Assembly (NCBI GenBank): GCA_022747635.1
Contig: JAKTNV010000010.1
Location: 41,192,237-41,256,236, forward strand
DNA length: 64,000 nucleotides
From: Hetaerina americana
Lineage: Eukaryota > Arthropoda > Insecta > Odonata > Calopterygidae
Direction: 5' to 3'
Shown: positions 38,512 to 50,609 of the stretch, one piece after another
How positions within the stretch are numbered: position 1 is the stretch's first letter
How the letters are laid out: each line of letters begins with the position of its first letter
The notes under the pieces: generated by a model
The model's input: the letters and a program-made list of their open reading frames with translations, nothing else
What the model was told of the DNA's origin: nothing
The model's database searches: none
Translations under genes and position numbers: made by a program

Positions 38512-38560
38512 GAGTGGCATCTATATCAACAAAATACCTCGCAAGCAACCGCAATGGCGC
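38512..38560 (-). mobile_element. LINE 3'-end scrap
   Basis: Read on the minus strand, CATTGCGGTTGCTTGCGAGG followed by a TATTTTGTTGATATAGATG tail aligns with the LINE 3' end CCTTGCGGCGGCTTGCGGGG plus TATTATGTAGATGTAGATG at 49.5 kb. Only the tail is present, and it forms the left arm of the foldback described next. Confidence 0.55.
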
Positions 38561-38639
38561 CATTGCGGCTGCTTGCGAGGGCATATTTGGCCGGTCCCCT
38601 GTCTGCGCCCAACAGAGATAAGGGACCAGCCAAATATGC
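38537..38639. repeat. double foldback (two adjacent hairpins)
   Basis: The first hairpin is 38537-38580: two 22-bp arms meeting at GGCGCC with one mismatch and no loop. Directly next comes a second: arms 38581-38598 (GCATATTTGGCCGGTCCC) and 38622-38639 with one mismatch and a 23-bp loop. The structure sits 38 bp left of the mariner end at 38678. The first hairpin shares sequence with a LINE 3' end. Confidence 0.9.
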
Positions 38640-38677
38640 AGATTTTTTAGTTCGTAAATGCATTAGATATTCGCTTA

Positions 38678-39731
38678 CGAGGGTGGTTCAATAAGTACCC
38701 GTGTAAGAAATGAAGAAACCAGTTTTTCAAAAATATTTTTTTAATTTATTTTTCAACAGAGTCCCTTTTTAGAAAGATACACTTCTCCTAACGTTGCGGC
38801 CATTTTTTTAACCCCTCCAAAAAATAAGATTTGTCGAAAACTCCAAAATATGCCTCTGTCTCGGCGATAACTTCCTCGTTTGAGCTAATTTTTTTCCCGC
38901 GAGCCATTTCCTCATGTTAGGGAATAAGAAAAGGTCGCAGGGGACCAGATCGGGTGAATACGGGGAGTGTGGCAGCAATTCATAACGTAGTTCATGCAGT
39001 TTTGCGGCGACAACTCCGGATAAATATCCTCGTGCGTTATCTTGGAGAAACAGCACCTTCTTTTTCGCTAAATGTGGCCGTGTCTCCAATTTTTTGTCAT
39101 AGTGGTACAATAACTTACTATAGTATTTCCTAGTAATCGTTCTTCCTTTTTCTAAAATATCCATTAGGATATCGCCATTTGCATCCCAAAAAACCGACAC
39201 CATGACCTTTCTGGCCGATCGGACCATATTCGCCTTCTTTGGAGCAGATTCACCGGGAGAAATCCATTGTTTTGATTGTTTCTTAGTTTCTGGTGTGTAA
39301 TGATGAATCCAGGTTTCATCAACAGTGATAACTCGACGCAAATACACCTTCGTATCACGCTTAAATTGCTGTAAGTTGACATCCGGATCAGGTTTTTGTC
39401 CACCATGAGGAATCGCGGCACCCATCGAGCCGACAATTTTTTTCATCACCAACTTATCACGCAAAGTATTAATTGCCGTTCCGGTCGACACACCCACGGC
39501 CTCCGCTACTTCGCGTACTTTCGTTCGTCAATCAGCGAGAATCATGGCGTGGACTTTTTGAATGATTTCCTCGGTAACCTCGGTCTGCAGGGCGTTCTGG
39601 TCGCTCCTCATCAAAAACAGATGTTCGCCCACGCTTAATTTCGTTGAACCAATATCTAACTGTGCACACGCGATGATAACATAAACTTCCCTCAGGAACG
39701 CCCTTTGTCGTCAAACACGGGTACTTATTGA
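38678..39731 (-). mobile_element. irritans-type mariner, broken
   Basis: The left inverted repeat starts after TA at 38676-38677 (CGAGGGTGGTTCAATAAGTA). The right end holds the inner 17 bp of the repeat at 39715-39731, exactly mirrored, but its outer part (GGGGAGAAC) no longer matches and no TA duplication is visible. The transposase lies on the minus strand and fills nearly the whole element. The N-terminal roughly 30 residues and the 5' leader are missing or scrambled at the right end. Its ends and protein differ from those of the mariners at 3.7 and 12.3 kb, so it is a separate family. Confidence 0.9.
38746..39714 (-). pseudogene. mariner transposase (D,D34D), frameshifted
   Basis: Minus strand, in order: the second DNA-binding helix with VRYWFNEIKRGRTSVFDEE; after a frameshift, EEIIQKVHAMILAD; an in-frame TGA at 39528-39530; VREVAEAVGVSTGTAINTLR; then the catalytic core. 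First aspartate in TVDETWIHHYTPE, second in LFLQDNAR, third in YSPDLVPCD with exactly 34 residues between the last two, the mariner D,D34D signature. A lost A in a homopolymer at about 38892 shifts the frame after WLAGKK. A further slip near 38815 precedes the DSVEK end and stop at 38746. All three catalytic residues persist but the protein cannot be made. Confidence 0.93.
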
Positions 39732-39734
39732 GGG

Positions 39735-40160
39735 GAGAACAAAAATTTAAATGTGTCAGGGAAGGTTTCTATCTCTTTCTTTTATTTTAGTCCTGTAATC
39801 GGAACTATCAATATGATTTGAAGCCATAATTTGCACTTAATCAACCTCACCTAGGAATTTATTACCAATCTGGTGAACTTTCTCTGAGTTTTTTCCAATT
39901 CCTAAATTATTTTTTTCCAATAAAACCCAAATAGTTACGGCGTATTATAAATGTGACCTACCTTAAGTAAATCAACACCCCTCCCTCCTTTATTCGCTTC
40001 TTTTTGCTACACTACGTCTAATGTAACCTAGGTAATTTAAGGCTAACTTTCATATTCGTCGGATGTGTGTACCTCATTATAGGTTTGATGCTAGTGTTAC
40101 ACAAAAGTATTTCCTCTATTTGAAAACGCTTAACTAAATACCATATATTTTATAATTTAT
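39735..40160. other. non-coding, no feature recognised
   Basis: AT-rich spacer between the mariner and the reverse-transcriptase scrap. Nothing is recognised. Confidence 0.5.
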
Positions 40161-40164
40161 TGTA

Positions 40165-40450
40165 TATTCTTTCTTTTATGAAAACGGTTGTTTCTGTGCA
40201 TTTTCTGTTCTTGAAGTTTTTTCCCCCTTATTTGCACCACTCCGATATCTGGTCTAAATTGTCAAAGAGTGGCATGCAATCTACCGCTGTGCGAATTTCT
40301 CTGTAAATTACCGCGTCGTCTGCAAATAACCTAAGTTTTCTGCTAACATGAGAGTTTTTGTCGTTATCATGCATGCATGCATGCATCGATTAGAATAGGA
40401 GTTAGCAACCCTTCTATACTTGTACTATACTTCTGTACTTGAGCTTTGAA
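40165..40450 (-). mobile_element. LINE reverse-transcriptase fragment with FADD motif
   Basis: The minus strand at about 40228-40345 reads KLRLFADDAVIYREIRTAVD, then CMPLFDNLDQISEWCK and a TAA at 40228-40230. FADD is the metal-binding active-site box of reverse transcriptase, and the DLDQI-x-EWC continuation is typical of jockey/CR1-type LINEs. After the stop, a shifted frame gives NFKNRKC, matching the usual N-x-x-KC block. Upstream, the expected GPLLFLLYIND block is replaced by a CATG repeat (40368-40386). It is a short, dead scrap. Confidence 0.82.
40368..40386. repeat. (CATG)n microsatellite
   Basis: Almost five CATG units, lying inside the reverse-transcriptase fragment just before its FADD box. 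Confidence 0.9.
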
Positions 40451-40454
40451 ATGA

Positions 40455-43400
40455 ATTCCATATTGAACGTAATGTGGATATAATATTTCATGCGGCAAAC
40501 GTTAGCCTGAATTCGTTTCTGAGGAATAAAAATATTCATTAAATTATTGATTTCTAAATGTGACATCCCATCCTATCTTAAATGATATGTCATTGATAAA
40601 TTAAAGTACTATCTTGGATTGAAAACATATTTAAAATGTACCCTAAATGAGTCGTCGCTCATCCGTATTTTTCTTTTTAGGATTCAGAGGTCGTTTTTTG
40701 GAATAAGGTGCTTCACGTATATCTTTTATAAATCCTAATACATAAGGTACTTGATGTCATTCTTTACCTGTTATAAGCACGAATGCGCTTAGTACTATCA
40801 CACGCAATTTTTCGCTTGGAGGTAGGCTTGTCACAGTTCTTGGAAATCATTATTTAACATCGTGCGCAAGTGGAGTGATTTCGGTCAGCTGCGCACCTTT
40901 TTTCTTGTTATCATTTTTTTCTTTAGCTACGTTGAATTTGTTCTCTCAAAAATGACTTTCATTCGTCACCCCCTAAGATTGTTCTAGTTCATAAATGTCC
41001 ACAATAATTCTCTAAACATTTGTCGTCCCTAAATTTTATGTTCTATGATTGTAAAATTTTGGAGGTGAGACCATTTGACTAAAAACTTCCCCGTTGCAAA
41101 GGTATATTACGTCATTAATATCACGGGCAAAATCAAAAGTTATTGGCCTGGCTTTCATCATTCTCATGCGAACATTGGAGGCCCGTATCATATATTTTTC
41201 AAGCCTGTTATTTAAATGGCTACTGAAACACATCTTCGTTCGCTGGCGTCTAGCAGCAGTCAATTCGGAGGTACCAGCAGTGGTAAATATCCATCTAAAA
41301 ATAAAAATAAAGCGGATTTATAGCAGTGGATGCTCTCATCTGTTCCCTTTTAACATTAAAGAAGTGAAAGCATATGAAACTACTCTTCTACACAGTGCGA
41401 GTCGTGTAAATACCAGCAATGGAACACAAGAGATTGGAAGAAATGGAAATATGGTGTTACGATGGAATAATGAATATTAACTGGAGGCTCGGAGATTCAT
41501 GCCTGTGGGTTGATTTTTACTGCGCCTTAAATTCATACACGAGGGTATAATTTGAACACTGCAGAATACGTTTTCCTCCTTGGTCACCCTTGACGATTGG
41601 TCTTTGCCCTCCAGGGGACAATCCAGCGCGAGACGAAACGGGATACACATACACACCCGCGCGCAACCACACGCACACCAACACACACAGAACCCAATCC
41701 CTTAACTCTCATCCCTCTGTTCCTAAACAACTCCCAAAAATCCCACCCCCGTTCCATCTCATCTCGGCAGTGCAGGTTATTACGGTAAATTCCCTTCATT
41801 AGGGTTCCCTCCAATTCCCCTTCCCCCAGGGGAATGGGGTCCACGACGAGATTGCCGTCGCCAGATTACTACTGGGAGGGAGAGAATGGGAGGGAAGAGG
41901 TCTGCCCGCGAAAAAGAAATTGCCTCGTTACTGGAAATAGCCTCGTCACCAGGAAGGTATAGGGGGAGTTTGGGAATGGTGAGGGTTTGGGAGAGGAGTA
42001 GATATGTCGATGGCAAATGGTGAAGACTGCTCTCTCGCCAACCGAGCCATCTTTCTCTGCCTTTTTTCACCTTTCCACAACCTAGCCTTGCCTCTCCAGC
42101 GCCTAATTTCTCTACCATCAATCCCAAAGCCTTTTTCCGTTCAGTCGTCTCTCACCTTGCTCGTCCAATGTTTCGCCAAGCTCCTCTTTCCTTTTCCCAT
42201 CAATCTTCAAGTGACTTCCGCATTAAGTCCTCAAGTGAGACCTGTCTGTTGACTGTGAAACGTTTTCGGAAAACCGTTCTGCTTTGCATTGAACGCGTTC
42301 CGTTATATCTTCTGCTGGTGCCCATCGCTGAGCATTTCCCACCTCTCAAACCTGCACTTCATCCTTAATCCCACAGACTCGAGTGTTGGAATACCTGACA
42401 TGCAATAGATCCTTTTTCATTTGTATCCTCTTTTATTTTTACAGGTTCTGGCATTTTCTAGCCGCTTTTGAATTCAAAGTGGACACAAGTGTATGTGAAT
42501 ATACCAACTTTAAATGATAAATATGAGATATTCAATTCACCATTATATTTATTTTTATCAGATAACGGATAAAAGACTTCACAAAGTTATTTCTAACGAT
42601 TATTTAGTGATCAGAAGTTGTTTTTGCCTCAGTCGTTTTTGCATACTCACAGAGAAATATTTTTTATGATTCTCCTCCAAAAGCTAAGTTATATTCTACA
42701 ACTTACATTTCAACTTTAAATTAGTCTGATTTCTCCTTTGTAATTTGTTATTCTTACTTTCAGCGCACAGAATTTAATTTTCCAAAGGAGAAGCAGGGCT
42801 TATATAAGTTTAAAGCACTGAGGTTGACATAATAGATAGAAGGAGTAGCCATGTGACTATAACTGAAATTACGCGTCGAATTTCCCAGCAGTGCCGTGCC
42901 TCATTTATTTCGATAATTGATTCGAGTGTGTTGCCCTCAGTAAATACGGAAAAGTGAAAGTGTCGGTAGCTGTCAGTGGGTGTCAGATTGTCGCTTCTAG
43001 TTTTGTTTCTACGGTACTCCCGATTGTCTCTCTTGAATGTCACCCAATGTATGCATGTGGAATAGACAATCCAATCAAATATTATGCAAACCGTATCCCA
43101 TCCACCTAATACTAGCCTTCAGAGCACATGGCAACTTAAACAAAGTGTGCAAAAGTATGACATGTAATTGCATCAGTCCAATCGGATGTATAAAACTGAT
43201 AAAAAATATGTTGATTCTAAACTTAATTAAAAATAACCTTGATACCTTAACTATTTAAAAACATGAACCTTTAGTATCTAGAAATTGACGTTGAATCTTG
43301 ATATCATCGTATTACTGTACAAGTGAGACAACCTTTGTCTGTTTATTAGTATTATTTCAATATATGGTAGATAGAAAGTCCTTCATTAGGTATTGTGAAA

Positions 43401-43850
43401 ATGCTTATCAGACAAAATTCTAAAAATGCCATTGACCTTGTTCGCAAAAGAAAAGGAACTTTTGAATAGCGGAAAATATTCGATTCGTTCACGTCGGAGG
43501 TAAGTATTATTTTTTTAATATTTACATACTCCACCTAATCTGGGTACAATTGAGCAGCATTGACCTGAACTGACCATATATTCTTCTTAGAGGTAAAATT
43601 AATTGTGAAACATTCCAAAGATAATACTCTCGAAGAAATATGCCAAACATTTATTGGAGCATTAAAAAATTTTGTTTTTATATCTATTTGGAATAATTTA
43701 TTTTACCTTAAAGTGGAAAAAAGTATTGAAAGACTTGTCGCTAAATCCTTATCACGTGTCAGTTAATATAAAAATGCAATGAAGCCTAGCCTAAACAGTT
43801 CCAGGGCTAATGCAGTAGAAGGAATCCATAATAAATTAAGGATATGGCAC
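40455..43850. other. non-coding, GC-richer island at 41600-42370
   Basis: The island holds CA-rich sequence (41640-41690), GA-rich sequence (41870-42000) and a CT-rich part (42010-42370). Open frames overlap on both strands there. The remainder is AT-rich and no gene is supported. Confidence 0.5.
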
Positions 43851-43854
43851 TTTT

Positions 43855-44051
43855 CCTCAAAATAAAACTTTATCGTATGACGCGCGTTTCAACCTACGGC
43901 CCCATCCTAAGGTACAAGACTTAGATACAAGAAAACTACTACTATTATTCTTTGCTGTATCTTTAGCTATTTTCTTTTATCTATTTCATGATTCAAAGGA
44001 TGGCTCTCTGAGTCTAAACGCGCGTCGTTCAATAAAGTTTTATTTCGTAGG
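43855..44051. repeat. inverted-repeat element (about 197 bp)
   Basis: The arms are 43855-43889 and 44016-44051. The left arm contains AATAAAACTTTAT and GACGCGCGTTT, and the right arm carries the mirrored AAACGCGCGTC and ATAAAGTTTTATT. They match over roughly 30 of 35 positions. There is no coding potential between. It may be a MITE or the foldback end of a larger repeat. Target duplications are not obvious. Confidence 0.75.
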
Positions 44052-44054
44052 AAA

Positions 44055-45925
44055 TTGTTAAAACCTTGGTGTTGAGGTTCAACCTTGTTTTAGCCTTGAT
44101 AATTTTTTCTGATTTATGGGAAATAATAGTGAGAAAAATAATTAGGCAAGCTAATGATGTGTACTTTTGAAATTAATAAATTTACCATAAAAATGTCACG
44201 TTGTTTACCCAAAAGGTAGGAAATATCTTTTTCCGAATAGCAGGCTTTTCTTTTCTTCGTGCATCATTGACCAGGAAAAAATTTAAGAATCCATTTTCAC
44301 GTTTTATTTCGACGTACAAATGTACCTTTTACTTTGATATCGAGATCCTAAAGAGCTTAGTGTACATAAGCAATCCATGTGAGTCCGTATGATTTTTAAA
44401 AGCATGGTTTTATTTTAATATCCCGGGTGATTCATTTAGGGCTTCCATTCGAAAATTTAATTGAAACGATTTTCTGGCTAATAAAAATTTATGAGAAACG
44501 GAATGGTTGCAAATGGAAGGCAACTGGCCCTCCCTGCCATGACCTTATAAGCGAAAAATGGGCGAAGAACCACGCAGCATGGCTTAGTTTAAGGTGAGCT
44601 CCATCTGTGTTCATTATTATGGTGATAATCATAAAACATGGACATGGGGTATAACTATTAGATCCACCATTTATCACCTACTGGCAATATGAAGAGATCA
44701 TTAATGAATGGGGAAGAGTGTTCCTTGGAAGGGCTATGGAAACTTTGCGATAATCGTATGCTCGACGTGTGAAGAAGCATGTTAGTTAAATTGCTCCAAT
44801 AACGTAGAATTTCTTATAATATGGAATCAGATTATAATATGGAATTATATTGGTATATTGGAATCAGATAAAATTTTCATGGTTTTCAATGCCAAGACCT
44901 CAGGTTTGAATACCAGTGTTGGCAAAATTCTCTAGTGGTATCCTGATCCCTACTTCGGCGCCCTATCCACAGAATCTCAACTGGAATACGTTATTTGTCG
45001 AATTGAACGTTTAAGCTATCAAACGCTTGGCATCTTTTATTAAGATTTGGATAATACTAACACCGTGTTTCTCCCCACCCATTTTCCCTGGCTAACTGAA
45101 ATACTACCACAATCAAACTACTCACCTCTCTCTTAATGGCGCAATTGACCTCAGCTGTCGGTCTTCCACCCTAATGACCACTATCGCTTTCCTGTATTAC
45201 ACTTAACCTTTGCTTTTTTTATGTTATCAAGTATCTTTCATTATTTTGTGGAAAAATTGACATAAATGGTATTTATGAGTATGGTGGGTAAAATAAGCCG
45301 GTATTTAAGTAAAATATAAGGGTAAAATTAGCCGTTTCATTCCAAGCGTCTTGAAAGAAGTAATTCGATGCAAATATATGCTTTAATGATACAACCTGAT
45401 GGATTTTGGCTTTCAAGGCGAAATGAACTGCTTCCCTTTTGGACCTTCTCTTTACTTCTCGTTGCAAGTATTTGGATTGAGAATTTATTCCTATGTTCCT
45501 TGTGAAGAGATCGATTTTTGCGTTTCTCTTCGGCATTCCTACGCAAGGAGGCGACTGGGGCGTCGCATTCCACCGACAGTGCTGAAGCCTCGTTGTCGGT
45601 TCGTCGAAATTCCGTGTCCATTCCTTCCCTACTCCTTATTCCTTCAAACTCCTTCTCCCCTTATCCCACTTTCATCTATCTTCCTTTTTCCTTCCCTTAT
45701 TTCACCATTTTTCTCCCATTCCATTGCCTCCTCGAACATTTAACCACATTCACACTTTCCTGTGAACAATTATGATCCTGTGTATGATTTTTATTTAATT
45801 CTTCAATATATTTATTAATCACTATCGATTAACATTTTTGGTAAATTTTGCAATATTTTTGAATCAGTGATGCATAATTTAACTAAATAAAATAATTAAA
45901 TAAGGAAACATTAATGCTATTTAGG
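44055..45925. other. non-coding, with a small tandem repeat
   Basis: An imperfect tandem repeat of about 16-18 bp units (TATAATATGGAATCAGA type) lies at 44814-44874. A short CT-rich stretch is at 45600-45740. Nothing else is recognised. Confidence 0.5.
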
Positions 45926-45929
45926 CGCG

Positions 45930-46200
45930 ATGAATAAAATTGTTAAAAAGGACGAAGCGTGGGAAGATTTATGGAAAGAGATGGAAAAGCCTAACTTCAA
46001 GGGAAAAACGGACCATAGTTTCAAAATACAAATAAGAACGCAAAAACAAATAAGTAAAAATACTCTTTTTTTAAATAGAACTATTATTGATTGGAACCAG
46101 CTGTCTGGAGGTTTGTTTGAGCCCTTTCCATGCAATTTTAGAAGTTTTAAGTATAAATATAAAAGCAGCCACAGGGTAATAAACTTCATTGTAGTTTTTA
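45930..46200 (+). pseudogene. LINE ORF2 C-terminal fragment
   Basis: The frame reads AWEDLWKEMEKPNFKGKTDH, then FKIQIRTQKQISKNTLFLNR, TIIDWNQL and EPFPCNFRSFKYK. In many arthropod LINEs the polymerase protein ends with a WxDLxxRLxKPxYLxRxDHxxKIRxRxQRTDIGKxSFxNRTIxxWNxLP block and a short basic tail. The match of spacing and residues makes the origin clear. The residues after SFKYK are probably read-through of the 3' UTR, ending at 46316. Confidence 0.75.
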
Positions 46201-46400
46201 AAATATTGTTTGTATGTGGACGGCATTTTGTATGTGATGTGGAAGTGTCATTGTATGTAAGAATATTCTGTCTCCTATCTGTTTTTCTAGGTCGTGTATG
46301 TATGTTTTTTTCGTAGTAAGAGTGATCATTGACCAAACTTGACCGTTGCCACCAGGAAAATCGCCTAGTTGCAACGTAATTATTAAATAAATAAATTTAA
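45930..46400 (+). mobile_element. 3' end of a third LINE family with (TAAA)n tail
   Basis: Coding remnant followed by a short 3' UTR (GACCGTTGCCACCAGG at about 46341) and an AT-rich tail TTAAATAAATAAATTTAAAT at about 46383-46402. The 5' side is truncated. Confidence 0.75.
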
Positions 46401-46404
46401 ATAG

Positions 46405-49400
46405 GGTAAGGTGAAAGTGCGGTTAAACTTGGCTTCACAGTAGACAAATGAGCATGCTCCAGCTCTTGCCACAGCATGATGTTTAAGTTTAAGGCAAAAA
46501 TGTTTACCTTCATTTTTAAGAAAAAAGCTTGTTATTATCCAATATTATAATACGTAGCTGAAAAAAATACATGTGTCTTTAACCAGTTAATAATAATTTA
46601 AAACGTACTTGGGCACGTAATTAAGTAAAACGAGAAAATTCTCCCTTATTTATCATATTTTAAAAATTTCAAAACCTGCAGAGTATTTCTAAATGTTTAT
46701 GAAAGTAATAAAAGCAATTTTTATATAATAATAGAAGGTGCATGAGTAGTTGTTTTTAAAAAATTTTCCAAATAGACTTAACCCACATCCATAATCGTGT
46801 GATTAATGAAAGTGGCAGTACTTACCACGTGTCAATTTTCCCCCTGCAAGTAATTGAAAATGAGCGCTAGTAGTGGCAATTTAATATTCATCGACTATTG
46901 CGCCTACTTCAGCGGGCTTTGACATGCTAATCTTGCCATGAAAAATCAGCTTCCTTCATGATGATTTATTTTAGGTCTATCTTTTTAAAATTACAGCAAA
47001 TTCAAAAAATGCGTAACTTTGAATTCTTCCGCAGCTTGCAAAAAATACCACAGCGAAAGGTAGAAAAACCAACGAAAGCACATCTTGTAGTGAATTCTGT
47101 ATTACATAACATTTGATGGAAGCATTTTCTTGTATTTTGAATCCCGTTGAGTTATATAAAAAAAGAAAAAATATATTTCAATTTGTCATAACTTTTTAGC
47201 GACTCTTTTTATGACGGGGCATAGAGATATTATGTTTTAAAGTGTTGTTGGATATGGATTTAAAAAGAAAATTAGACGGGATGTTTTTTTTTTATTTGGC
47301 TCGCTTTAATTTCGCGACGACTGTATTGACAGTTACAAAAACCAGTGGAAAAAATATGAAAGGACATGGTCATGCTACGATTTGAACAAGCCACAGTTTT
47401 GAGCATTTTCAAAATATTCTATTCTTGTACTTCGCCTTTCATTCGTGAATTCAAGTATTTCCGCTTAGTATGGGAATGAGTGACGGTATATATTCATATA
47501 GATTTACACCGTGCATCCATTTCAGAAACTTGTTTTTCATCCATTACTCTTACTATCAAGTCATGATCAACTTCCTGTAATCAACTTGCTACTATATCTC
47601 GTCACTGCTTTCCCCAGTCCTGAGGCACATAATATATTATTACTTGTGCCTTTATAATAACGCTGTATTTGTTGAATTTATGGTCAAATAGATATTATTC
47701 AAAGATAATGTTCGTATAAATACGCAAGGTTTCAACGAAGTAAGATTTGTGACTATTTCACACGCGCACGTGGGCACAAACATGGACACGTGCACGGAAA
47801 AACAGTTGAAAAAAATGAAAGTATTGAGCATTAAGATTTAAAAAAAATACTGTATTTTTGGCTATTAAAAAGTTATTTCTTAACGACAGAAAGATTTTCC
47901 CTGATGCTTGCTGTTTTATATTTGAGTATGTTCATAAAATTCAAGCTACGTGGCTCCTAAAGTGGCTTCACTCTATTTTTGGGGATGCTTTCGAGTTCAG
48001 GTTAACATCCGTAACATGTCAAGGGTGGCTCCTAACTTAATCATTGGCTTGCCTCGCTCTCGTTTGGAGACATTTGATGGGAATTTAATTTGGATGAGTG
48101 GCGATTAAGGGCGTCGTTTTTACTCCGCGCAAACGCCCGACGGTTTGCGTATGTCACTCGGGAACGTAATAAACGACTCAAATGAACGCCGTCACCATTT
48201 ACAAATGAAGGACAGTTTTCTCGGAATTTCATTTGAAGGGCGATTTAAAAAGAGTGAGGGGGGGGGGTTGGGAGAGGGGACGGCAACCGCCCCTTTTTTA
48301 ACCCCTCAATTGATTGGCCTCGAGAGCTGGATGGAGTTTGTCGGGAGGATTTTCCACGTCACACCTGCATCATTTCATCTTATTAATTAGTCGAATTTTC
48401 TTTTTAGATGTTTTGGGTTCTTGTTCCCAAAATGCGCTTTGGGAAAAAAGTATCGCTAATCCAATTCTAATCTGTGTAAATTGCTCTTATAACTCTGAAA
48501 GCCAGAGTGGATTTTTTTTCCCTTCACTCATTCATTATGACTCACCCAGTCGTATCATCCATGTTGTCGGGCTACAGTAAATCTCATTGGAGCTACGACA
48601 AGCGGTTTATTTGAGTGACAAGTTTCAATTTTTATCCCGTTAAAATTAATACTTACTGATATATTTGCTCAACATATTTAAGCCTTTTAAAATTTTAACG
48701 GCTTAAACGCTTCTTAATTCTACCTTGATTCACAAACTGAGCATAGCTTTCACATCAAGCCAATTTTAAGATATCCCCACTGCCTGCGAATATAATCTGA
48801 GATTTCAGAAAGGCGGTGAAAATTTGAGACTTACTTAAAATGTGATGTTTTTCAGGATTTTTCTATTATCAAGTATCCTATTAGTTAAGAGACTGGGCGT
48901 CTTCCGCTTTAAATGGACCGGATAAGGATAATGCATTTGTACATATTTTGAAATATTCCAACAAACTTTAAAAATATTATTCTTGTATAGACATTAATAA
49001 AGCCTACCGATTATTTTCTGTCTTGGTTTTTAGACACCCAAGTAAAATGAACATTTTATCTGAACTTACATTTTATTATCTTTCAGAATGACCGCTAGCA
49101 TCGATGCGTTCAAATTAACTAGTCAGTACTGGTGATAAATCGTAAAATTCAAGGTTATAAAATGTTTCAGGATTTTTTAAATAGTTCAAGGTTATGAACT
49201 GTATTTCTAAAATTTTTGGATTCCCTGAAGACTTGAAATGGACATTAAGCATGGAATCCATCCGGCAGTGAAATGAGTTCTCTATATAGAATATTAAATC
49301 AGAGAAAGCACCACAGAGTTATTATGCTTAGCACATTTAAATTTCGGAAGTCAGAAATAAAATAACGTGACATAATTTAAACTCGTACGGCCTAACTCTG

Positions 49401-49480
49401 TTTATTTGTAAATGCTTTTGATATAAGTGAAAAATGAAATAATTGACCGGCAATTAAAAATAGTGGCTGATTCCTCTTCA
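46405..49480. other. non-coding, no feature recognised
   Basis: AT-rich DNA. A GC-richer patch with a G run lies at 48060-48370, where frames overlap on both strands. I support no gene. Confidence 0.5.
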
Positions 49481-49483
49481 TCT

Positions 49484-50398
49484 ACATCTACATCTACATA
49501 ATACCCCGCAAGCCGCCGCAAGGGCGTGTGGCGGGGGGTGTTAGGTCACAAACCGTAAAAAAGAAAAATACCACATGCAAAAAAAACACGGAAAATTACA
49601 CCCACAGCAGCGCACACACTCATGCAAAAATCCCTTCATCCAATACTCATGCAAACACATAAACCGCAAAACAACTAAAAAACTGCACCCCATGATGCAG
49701 CACGAAAGACATCCTACAACACGGAAGCCAGGACACAACAAGCAAGAAATTGAAACATCACTACCACATGAAAATGCACCACGAAACACTCTACCCCCAA
49801 AGAGTCTCTAAATGGCAGGGAATGGGACCCAACGTTGCAGGTAGCAGGAATTTGCCCCCGCGGAGAGGGACGAGGGATTGAAAGGGAAACTTAAAAACAG
49901 ATGAACAGAACATGAATGAAGTCATTCGGAAAGAATGGGTTATTATAGCAAAACACATAAGGTTAGTGGAAGAGCATGCATTTAAATACAACTAATTATT
50001 TTTTAGACGCTGAGGGTGGCAAGTGGAATTTTGCTATCTATAACCCTGCAGTTGCTATACCGTATTGTCCGTGGGAAGGAGTCCTTGAGTCGGCTAGTTC
50101 TGGCATCTATTTCCCGAATTTTATATGCATGATCCAAGCGACCAATGTATGTAGGAGTACGAATAATTTGCGAGACCTCGGTGCTGAAACATGCGGATCT
50201 AAATTTATTTAATAATTTCAATCTTGCATTGGATCGTCTCTCAGCCAATGATTCCCACCCCAAATCCATAAGCATTTCGGTTGCTTGCTTTCTCTTGCTG
50301 TTTGCTTGCAAAAATCTCTGATACAGATGTTTTAATGAAGCTAGTAGGTGACTGAAAATACAGGATAAATGACGACAAATGTCGCAAATTTTAAGCAT
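49484..50398 (-). mobile_element. LINE 3' half, same family as 25.3 kb
   Basis: Minus-strand copy. The C-terminal coding end lies at 50003-50340, then about 450 bp of 3' UTR that is G/T-rich in the element's sense, the 3' end CCTTGCGGCGGCTTGCGGGG at about 49509-49528, and a tail of TAGATG units at 49484-49500. The 3' end and the GT-rich UTR match the plus-strand copy ending near 26545. It is 5'-truncated near 50400. Confidence 0.85.
50003..50340 (-). pseudogene. LINE ORF2 C-terminal fragment
   Basis: The minus-strand frame reads ATEMLMDLGWESLAERRSNA and RLKLLNKFRS, later YIGRLDHAYKIREIDARTSR and KDSFPRTIR. The motif (V/A)TxML-x-x-LGWESL-x-x-RR followed by RLxLLxK and FPRTI is the standard end of jockey/CR1-type LINE polyproteins. 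The C-terminal WN after FPRTIR is mutated to YSN. The stop is at 50003. The frame is open from 50398 but resembles LINE protein only from about 50340. Confidence 0.85.
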
Positions 50399-50609
50399 GT
50401 TACACCTTGAAGAATATTTTCACTGGCAATTTCTATTTCTTTAACAAATAGACTTAAAACCAGCTTACAAACAATATATTTATGGCATCCGTTTACACTT
50501 GTAATCATCGGAGTTTACTTCCAAATATATTAACCTCTGCTGAAGATTTTATTCAAGCTTTCTGTACATTTACCAAATATACTTGCAGCTACGCTTTGCA
50601 ATAAGAGGT

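Noticed and set aside
44905..44960. Box B-like GGTTTGAATACC
   Set aside because: No box A at a suitable distance and no match to the SINE-like copies.
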